Source: Pedobacter sp. UBA2067 | Lineage (GTDB): Bacteria; Bacteroidota; Bacteroidia; Sphingobacteriales; Sphingobacteriaceae | Assembly (NCBI GenBank): GCA_002333205.1 | Contig: DDAD01000003.1 | Coordinates: 50,469 to 62,102 of the forward strand | Direction: 5' to 3' | DNA: 11,634 bases | Part shown: positions 6,873 through 11,634 of the stretch, piece by piece | Numbering within the stretch: position 1 is the stretch's first letter | How the letters are laid out: each line of letters starts with the position of its first letter | The notes under the pieces: generated by a model | Database searches by the model: none | What the model saw: only the letters and a program-made list of their open reading frames with translations | What the model was told of the DNA's origin: nothing | Position numbers and translations under genes: made by a program

Positions 6873-7670
6873 ATGGGTGTTAAAAAGATCTTCTTTTTGC
6901 TTTTCGTAATCTCTACAGCAGCAGCAGCACAACAAACAAATCGGCCAGAAGATGCATCTGGTAAATATGAGACCATTCTAGACTCAACCGCTTTCAGTAG
7001 CGCCAAATCTTTTGAAGAAAAATGGAATAACTTTTACCCTTGGGGAACAGAACATAACGGTTCCGCCAGGATGTATAAAAAGCAGATTACGCTCCAAGAT
7101 GGTGTACTCCAGCTTAAAGCCTCGCCAGTGGCAAAAGCAGAAGGTAAAAGCAAGCACGAGCCCTTCCTGGCCATTAAGTATCACTCGGGAGCTGTACATG
7201 CCAGGCAGCATATCACGATCAGCGAAGAACATCCGGAGTACATTGTTTCCGGCGAGTTTAAAGCGCCCACTGCTGCAGGAACCTGGCCGGCCTTCTGGCT
7301 CACCGCTGTAAACGGTTGGCCACCTGAAACTGATATCCTGGAGTTCAAAGGAGATGATGTCAATTGGCAGAACACTTTCATTACGCCGAAAGCGGTAACT
7401 ACCATTAAAAAAAGGGTTCCAGATGCACATGAACAATGGCACACCTATACTGCTGTACTCCAACGTGTAGATGATGAAAAAACGCTGATCACCTACTACA
7501 TCGATGGGGAGAAGCTGGGTACACACGATAGCAATTTTACAAACAAGCCGCTTTGGCTTATCGTTAATTTACAAATGGAAGGATCTTCCGGCCTTGAAGG
7601 ACCTGAAAATGAAACAAGTTACTTCGCAAGAAAGATCACTGTAAAACGCACCAATGCGACCATAAATTAG
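6873..7670 (+). CDS. Secreted glycoside hydrolase family 16 endo-glycanase
   Basis: A 265-residue protein with an N-terminal signal peptide (KKIFFLLFVISTAAAAQ, probable cleavage near residue 19-20; no lipobox). The single GH16 jelly-roll domain shows the family hallmarks: TWPAFWL at 137-143 and the catalytic ExDxxE motif as ETDILE at 152-157, with Glu152 as nucleophile, Asp154 as helper and Glu157 as acid/base by family precedent. The aromatic WHTYTAV (about 189-195) and the C-terminal LIVNLQ strand are also typical. GH16 enzymes cut internal beta-1,3 or beta-1,4 linkages in glucans and galactans with retention. The exact substrate cannot be read from sequence. Length is ordinary for a catalytic domain without a carbohydrate-binding module. 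First gene of a four-gene operon whose other members handle unsaturated uronates, so the polymer probably contains uronic acid. A gap of only 19 bp separates it from the GH88 gene. Confidence 0.9.
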   Translation: MGVKKIFFLLFVISTAAAAQQTNRPEDASGKYETILDSTAFSSAKSFEEKWNNFYPWGTEHNGSARMYKKQITLQDGVLQLKASPVAKAEGKSKHEPFLAIKYHSGAVHARQHITISEEHPEYIVSGEFKAPTAAGTWPAFWLTAVNGWPPETDILEFKGDDVNWQNTFITPKAVTTIKKRVPDAHEQWHTYTAVLQRVDDEKTLITYYIDGEKLGTHDSNFTNKPLWLIVNLQMEGSSGLEGPENETSYFARKITVKRTNATIN

Positions 7671-7689
7671 AATACGATCGTAAATCCAT

Positions 7690-8913
7690 ATGTTAAAAAA
7701 GAGAAAATACCTGTTCATCTTAATTGTGGCGGCTAGCCTAATATCCTGTAAACAGCCTAAACAAGAGGAGCAAGCGGAAAACCTGGACCAGAAAGTTGCA
7801 GCTACCCTGAAGCTCGCATCCATCCAATACGCGTATCTGGGTAGCCGAACCCCCTTAGGTCGTTTTCCAAAAGCCTACGATGAAAAGACAGACTCGCTTG
7901 AAACGAGTGACTCCGGCTGGTGGTGCAGTGGTTTCTACCCTGGTACATTATTGTATCTGAATGAGGCGGATCCCAATCCAGAATTTAAGCAACAAGCCTA
8001 TACGGCACTCGGTAGCCTGGAGAATGAACAGTTCAACAAGACGACACATGATCTCGGCTTCATGATGTTCTGCAGCTTCGGTAATGCGAACCGCCTGGAA
8101 CCAAAACCTAGTTACGACACCATCCTGTTGAACAGTGCTAAGTCGCTGTCCACCCGCTATAATGCCAAGGCTAAAAGCATTCAGTCCTGGGATAGCGCGC
8201 CCTGGAACAAGGCTGAAGCGGATCAGATGCCTGTCATCATAGACAATATGATGAACCTTGAACTGCTATTCTGGGCGACAAAGTTTAGCGGAGATAGTAC
8301 TTTCTATAAGATTGCCGTTGACCATGCGAATACAACCATGAAAAATCACTATCGTGACGATTTCAGTTCCTTCCATGTGGTTATATACGATAAAAAATCC
8401 GGCGCTATGGTCAAGCAGATCACCAATCAGGGTGCCGCAGATAGCTCTGCCTGGGCGCGCGGTCAGGCATGGGGCCTTTATGGGTTTGTGGTCATGTACC
8501 GGGAAACCAAGGACAAGAAGTATTTGCAGCAGGCAGAAAATATTGCCGATTTCATTTTAAATCATCCCAATCTTCCGGAAGATAAAATTCCATATTGGGA
8601 TTTCAATGCGTCGAATATCCCCGATGCGCTCCATGACTCCTCCGCTGCGGCTATAATCGCCTCCGCATTATTGGAACTAAGCACGCTTTCGGAAGAAAAT
8701 AAAGCCGCTCGCTACCGAAAAGATGGGGAAATCATGCTTGATAACCTACTTACACCTTTCTATCTCGCATCCCCAAAAACCAATGGAGGGTTCCTGTTGA
8801 TGCATGGGGTTGGAAACATGCCGAAACAAACAGAAGTAGATACACCATTAAGCTACGGCGATTACTACCTTGTAGAAGCCTTGTTGAGGTATAAAAAACT
8901 GCATGGTAGATGA
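7690..8913 (+). CDS. GH88 unsaturated glucuronyl hydrolase, lipoprotein
   Basis: A 407-residue lipoprotein (lipobox LISC, Cys20) with a GH88 alpha/alpha-barrel. Conserved segments: GWWCSGFYPGTLLYL (76-90), HDLGFMMFCSFG (120-131), IIDNMMNLELLFWA (183-196), SAWARGQAWGLYGF (253-266) and HDSSAAAIIASALLEL (315-330). Asp121 and Asp185 match the two catalytic aspartates of the characterised Bacillus enzyme (Asp88 and Asp149). The pattern fits GH88 better than the related GH105, which uses an Asp/His pair. GH88 hydrates the double bond of the 4,5-unsaturated uronyl residue left by polysaccharide lyases, releasing a sugar that rearranges to 5-keto-4-deoxyuronate, the substrate of KduI encoded two genes on. 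The lipid anchor places it in the periplasm or outer membrane. The stop overlaps the next start by 4 bp (ATGA, 8910-8913), implying translational coupling. Confidence 0.92.
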   Translation: MLKKRKYLFILIVAASLISCKQPKQEEQAENLDQKVAATLKLASIQYAYLGSRTPLGRFPKAYDEKTDSLETSDSGWWCSGFYPGTLLYLNEADPNPEFKQQAYTALGSLENEQFNKTTHDLGFMMFCSFGNANRLEPKPSYDTILLNSAKSLSTRYNAKAKSIQSWDSAPWNKAEADQMPVIIDNMMNLELLFWATKFSGDSTFYKIAVDHANTTMKNHYRDDFSSFHVVIYDKKSGAMVKQITNQGAADSSAWARGQAWGLYGFVVMYRETKDKKYLQQAENIADFILNHPNLPEDKIPYWDFNASNIPDALHDSSAAAIIASALLELSTLSEENKAARYRKDGEIMLDNLLTPFYLASPKTNGGFLLMHGVGNMPKQTEVDTPLSYGDYYLVEALLRYKKLHGR

Positions 8914-10097
8914 AGCGCGTAACGTTAAGGTATAGGTTGATATTCTTGTGCGCTATAGCAATGGCTTCGTGTAAAACCACGAAGCAGCAGGTTGAGGTAG
9001 CGGTCAGGAACACGCTTGATTTCCCCCGGAAAGAAATAACTGCTGTAAAAAAGAAGCAATTAACGGCAATACTGAAAAGCAAAGCTGAGCAGGATATCCG
9101 GGTTAAAGACAGGCATTCCGGGGCGCTTTTGCCAGTGCAATGGATTGACAATGATCAGGACGGACAATCCGATGAACTGCTGTTCCAAGCCAATGTTGCT
9201 GCAAAGTCTACCGCTAAATACTTGATCGTTGCCGACCCAAGGTCGAAAGTTCCGGAAGCCGAGCTGTCCACTTATTCCCGGTTTGTACCGGAACGGACAG
9301 ATGATTATACCTGGGAGAACGATAAGGTTGCTTTCCGCGTGTATGGTCCTGATGCGCAGCGGCGGATAGAGCAAAAGTTGGAGAATGGTACACTTTCCAG
9401 CGGTGTGGACCTCTGGTTGAAAAGAACGGACCAACCCATAATCAACAAGTGGTATAAAGGATATCTGAGCGATCCTTCCTTCTATCACACCGATCGTGGC
9501 GAAGGTTACGATCCCTATCATGTGGGGGCGAGCAGAGGCGTAGGTGGCTCCGGAATCTGGTTGCAGGACAGCCTGCAGGTATCTAAAAACTACATCAGCT
9601 ATAAGACCATTGCCGTCGGACCATTAAGAACGGTGTTTGAGCTGGTTTATGCACCATGGAGCGTATATGGTGTCCGGGAAACCAAACGTATTTCGCTGGA
9701 CTTAGGCAGCAACTTTTCCAGGTTCGATGTTACAATCGCTGCGGATCAGCAACCTCCAAATTATGCAATAGGCATTACCCTGCATAAGAATGAAGGGGAG
9801 GCAGTGCTCAATGCCAAACATGGCTTCTTTCGCCACCAGGAACTCATTGATGGTACCTTCCTTGGCGAGGGCATTGTAGTTAATCCCCAGATCGTCGAAC
9901 GTGCATTTGTGCATAGGTCTAAGACGCCAGACCAAAGTAATCTGCTGGTCCTGCTGAACCCCGAAGCGCAAATCAGCTACTATGTGGGCTTTGCATGGGA
10001 AAAAAGCGGACAGGTCCGTTCCGGTAAAGAATGGGATGCCATGTTAGCAAAGCAGGCACAGATTATTTCACATCCATTAATACTAACCGTCAAGTAA
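8910..10097 (+). CDS. DUF4861-family lipoprotein
   Basis: A 395-residue lipoprotein with lipobox MASC (Cys21). I assign it to the DUF4861 family from overall pattern: the N-terminal VRNTLDFPRKE, then LPVQWIDNDQDGQSDELLFQ (74-93), and a central His/Asp/Gly-rich block SFYHTDRGEGYDPYHVGASR (190-209) followed by GVGGSG. The D-x-D-x-D-G-x-S-D-E stretch at 80-89 resembles a calcium-binding loop. His193, Asp195, Asp201 and His204 are clustered and could form an active or metal site; both points are inference. The family is known from Bacteroidota polysaccharide-utilisation loci next to GH88/GH105 hydrolases, but its biochemical role is not settled to my knowledge. It overlaps the GH88 stop by 4 bp and precedes kduI by 26 bp, so it is made in step with unsaturated-uronate metabolism. 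A candidate role is handling or modifying the uronate oligosaccharide in the periplasm. Confidence 0.8.
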   Translation: MKRVTLRYRLIFLCAIAMASCKTTKQQVEVAVRNTLDFPRKEITAVKKKQLTAILKSKAEQDIRVKDRHSGALLPVQWIDNDQDGQSDELLFQANVAAKSTAKYLIVADPRSKVPEAELSTYSRFVPERTDDYTWENDKVAFRVYGPDAQRRIEQKLENGTLSSGVDLWLKRTDQPIINKWYKGYLSDPSFYHTDRGEGYDPYHVGASRGVGGSGIWLQDSLQVSKNYISYKTIAVGPLRTVFELVYAPWSVYGVRETKRISLDLGSNFSRFDVTIAADQQPPNYAIGITLHKNEGEAVLNAKHGFFRHQELIDGTFLGEGIVVNPQIVERAFVHRSKTPDQSNLLVLLNPEAQISYYVGFAWEKSGQVRSGKEWDAMLAKQAQIISHPLILTVK

Positions 10098-10123
10098 TCG
10101 TTTATAAATCAATCCTAAACCAT

Positions 10124-10960
10124 ATGACAAAGTCAGAAATCCGGTATGCACATCATCCGTCAGACGTAAAGCACTACAACACCGAAGCACTAAGAAGCCA
10201 TTTCTTAATCCCGGACTTGTTTGAATACGACACCATCAACCTTGTGTATACGATGTATGATCGCTTGATCGTTGGTAGTGTGCTTCCGGTAAGCAAATCT
10301 TTGAAATTGGAAACCATTACAGAATTGAAATCTGTCGACTTTCTCGACCGTAGAGAACTGGGGATTATAAATGTTGGCGGAATGGGAAGTGTAAAAGTAG
10401 ATGGCACCGTATATGAGCTCGGGAAAAAAGAAGCTTTGTATGTTGGTAGAGGTGCAAAGCAGGTGATTTTTGAGCGCTCGGGTGAGGAGCAGCCTTACTT
10501 TTATATCAATTCCGCACCTGCACATTGTAGTTATCCAACAAAAAAAATCGGGAAAGCAGAAGCGGAAGTCATTGAGCTTGGCGATCAACAGTATGCAAAC
10601 CGACGTACTTTAAACAAGCTTATTGTAAATAGCATTGTGGAAACCTGTCAGCTGCAGATGGGGTTAACGGAACTTCAGCCAGGTAATGTGTGGAACACTA
10701 TGCCTGCTCACACGCACAACCGCAGGATGGAGGCCTATTTCTATTTTGATCTTGAGGCAGGTCAAACCATCAGCCACTTCATGGGACCTCCACAGGAGAC
10801 CAGGCACTTGTTTGTACAGAACCATCAGGCAGTAATTTCGCCCGAATGGTCAATACATTCGGGCGTAGGTACCAGTAATTACAGTTTTATTTGGGGAATG
10901 GCAGGTGAGAACCTGGATTACGGTGATATGGATGGCGTTAGTCCGGCTGAGCTGCGGTAA
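10124..10960 (+). CDS. kduI: 5-dehydro-4-deoxy-D-glucuronate isomerase
   Basis: A 278-residue cytoplasmic enzyme, the same length as E. coli KduI. It interconverts 5-dehydro-4-deoxy-D-glucuronate and 3-deoxy-D-glycero-2,5-hexodiulosonate, the step before KduD reduction to KDG. The bicupin fold carries its zinc ligands at His196, His198 (PAHTHNRR), Glu203 (MEAYFYF) and His245 (WSIHSG), the numbering seen in the E. coli enzyme. I chose the ATG at 10124 (MTKSEIRYAHHPSD): an earlier in-frame ATG at 10031 would add 31 residues read inside the preceding gene and unlike any KduI N-terminus. There is no signal peptide. Last gene of the operon; kduD is not present downstream. The 3' end overlaps the convergent TerB-like gene by 23 bp. 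Confidence 0.96.
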   Translation: MTKSEIRYAHHPSDVKHYNTEALRSHFLIPDLFEYDTINLVYTMYDRLIVGSVLPVSKSLKLETITELKSVDFLDRRELGIINVGGMGSVKVDGTVYELGKKEALYVGRGAKQVIFERSGEEQPYFYINSAPAHCSYPTKKIGKAEAEVIELGDQQYANRRTLNKLIVNSIVETCQLQMGLTELQPGNVWNTMPAHTHNRRMEAYFYFDLEAGQTISHFMGPPQETRHLFVQNHQAVISPEWSIHSGVGTSNYSFIWGMAGENLDYGDMDGVSPAELR

Positions 10961-11327
10961 ACTGCTGGATCATATCATCCAGAATAGCCTTACCCAATCC
11001 AACCCGATTGGCATATTCCAAACATAGCGTATATTCTTTGTCGTGAACAGTGCCGTCCTGGGTCATCATTTGTACCAGCGTTTGCAGCTCCAGCGTCTTT
11101 TGCAGTCCATCTTCGGGAATGACGAAACTTAGTACGCCAAGGTTATCTGCCATAGGCATCACCTGTTCGGCAGAAAGGCCCAGCCTGTTGCCAATGGATA
11201 ACAATAGATCGCTTTCGTCTTTTTCAAGCACCTTATCTGCAGCTGCCACAAGCACCAGGTTCTGATAAAACGCAAGCTTTTTTTGAGGTGTATTCAACAC
11301 CTCTTCTAATGATCGTATATTTTGCAT
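10938..11327 (-). CDS. Small TerB-like (tellurite-resistance TerB fold) protein
   Basis: A 129-residue acidic, all-helical, soluble protein with no signal peptide. The pattern LVLVAAADKVLEKDESDLLLSIGNRLGLS (about 24-52), then an acidic second half with MMTQDGTVHDKEYTLCLEYANRVGLG, resembles the duplicated helical unit of TerB-like proteins, where each half carries a D/E-rich turn after an A-x-A-D or D-G-x-V element. The fold is often linked to metal-ion or membrane-stress functions, but many stand-alone members have no known role; no other ter gene is near. Its last 23 bp overlap the end of kduI on the other strand. The ATG at 11327 follows an A/T-rich stretch and begins MQNIRSLEEV. Family assignment is moderate; being a real gene is likely. 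Confidence 0.65.
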   Translation of the reverse strand: MQNIRSLEEVLNTPQKKLAFYQNLVLVAAADKVLEKDESDLLLSIGNRLGLSAEQVMPMADNLGVLSFVIPEDGLQKTLELQTLVQMMTQDGTVHDKEYTLCLEYANRVGLGKAILDDMIQQFTAAQPD

Positions 11328-11634
11328 AGGAATGTTCTTTGATGTAAGGGCAGCGTATCAAATTCCTTACCATAAAAGCTTTTTCCTGGCTTAAACAGGA
11401 CGGCGCTAACATCCATATCGCCATATCGAAACCTGGAATGGGTGTTTTATAACATGGTTGTGTAAAAGTTACACTTAGTCTTAAAGCAAGCAGGGGTAGA
11501 TGTGTCTAATCGGATAAGTTGTTGTGAATGAGTGTGTAGTTGTATGAATTGTAAATCTTGCAAGCAGCTTAAGCCCCTGATGCCACTTTCAAAAAAATAA
11601 GGTTAATAAATTTTTAATTATATATTTGCAAGCG
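11328..11634. other. Intergenic region upstream of the TerB-like gene and of a gene beyond the window
   Basis: I see no gene here; a minus-strand open stretch to 11424 runs mostly in antisense frame over the TerB-like start and looks random. The region must hold the promoter of the TerB-like gene (minus), for which I found no clean TAnnTTTG box, and at its right end a plus-strand promoter, listed separately. A small palindromic TGTAAAAGTTACA occurs at 11461-11473. The last 50 bp are very AT-rich. Confidence 0.5.
11621..11628 (+). promoter_or_regulatory. -7 promoter element of a gene beyond the right edge
   Basis: TATATTTG is a perfect match to the Bacteroidota -7 consensus TAnnTTTG, lying after an AT-rich run (11591-11620). 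There is no TTTG at the usual -33 spacing. Transcription would start within about 10 bp, at the window edge, so the controlled gene is not visible. Confidence 0.6.

Noticed and set aside
6984..7526. Minus-strand open frame of 180 codons inside the GH16 gene
   Set aside because: It lies entirely antisense to a gene with a clear catalytic motif, and its protein shows no recognisable domain or plausible composition.
8750..9151. Minus-strand open frame across the GH88/DUF4861 junction
   Set aside because: Overlaps two well-supported coupled genes, and the translated product is low in recognisable features.
10031..10123. Longer kduI start at 10031
   Set aside because: It would overlap the DUF4861 gene by 67 bp and add 31 residues foreign to KduI; the ATG at 10124 gives the standard 278 residues with zinc ligands at the E. 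coli positions.
11233..11424. Minus-strand open frame of 63 codons upstream of the TerB-like gene
   Set aside because: Short, overlaps the TerB-like start in another frame, and has no recognisable pattern.

Overview
The window looks like chromosomal DNA from a Bacteroidota bacterium, most likely Sphingobacteriaceae (Pedobacter or Mucilaginibacter type); this is an inference, not a database match. The signs are moderately AT-rich DNA, genes without Shine-Dalgarno sequences, a TAnnTTTG promoter element, several lipoproteins, and a long secreted protein joining macroglobulin-like modules to a TonB-plug-like domain. I see no rRNA, tRNA, transposase, phage or CRISPR.

Layout. (1) 1-1766, plus strand: the 3' part of a PadR-family repressor overlapping by 4 bp a PspC-domain membrane protein. 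This pair ends at a hairpin (1782-1818) that can terminate transcription in both directions. (2) 1847-4579, minus strand: a 910-residue exported protein with macroglobulin-like, carboxypeptidase-regulatory-like and TonB-plug-like parts and no beta-barrel. (3) 4793-6574, plus strand: two tandem paralogous lipoproteins of unknown function, each exactly 262 residues. They align without gaps at about 50 % identity by hand count, and each has its own upstream region. (4) 6575-6872: a non-coding stretch with a near-perfect 63-nt hairpin that runs into a G/T-rich array of 11-bp repeats. (5) 6873-10960, plus strand: a compact saccharide-degradation operon of GH16 endo-glycanase, GH88 unsaturated glucuronyl hydrolase, DUF4861 lipoprotein and KduI isomerase. 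(6) 10938-11327, minus strand: a small TerB-like protein whose 3' end overlaps kduI tail to tail by 23 bp. (7) 11328-11634: non-coding, ending in a perfect TAnnTTTG box that probably drives a gene beyond the window.

How the genes fit together. The operon in (5) reads as part of a uronate-containing polysaccharide pathway. GH16 would cut the backbone outside the cytoplasm. A lyase encoded elsewhere would leave 4,5-unsaturated uronyl ends. GH88 would release the unsaturated uronate, and KduI would isomerise the resulting 5-keto-4-deoxyuronate in the cytoplasm. No lyase, SusC/SusD pair, transporter, KduD or regulator lies in the window, so the locus is either partial or works with genes elsewhere.

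The least explained items are the tandem lipoprotein pair, the 11-bp-repeat hairpin, and the role of the DUF4861 protein.
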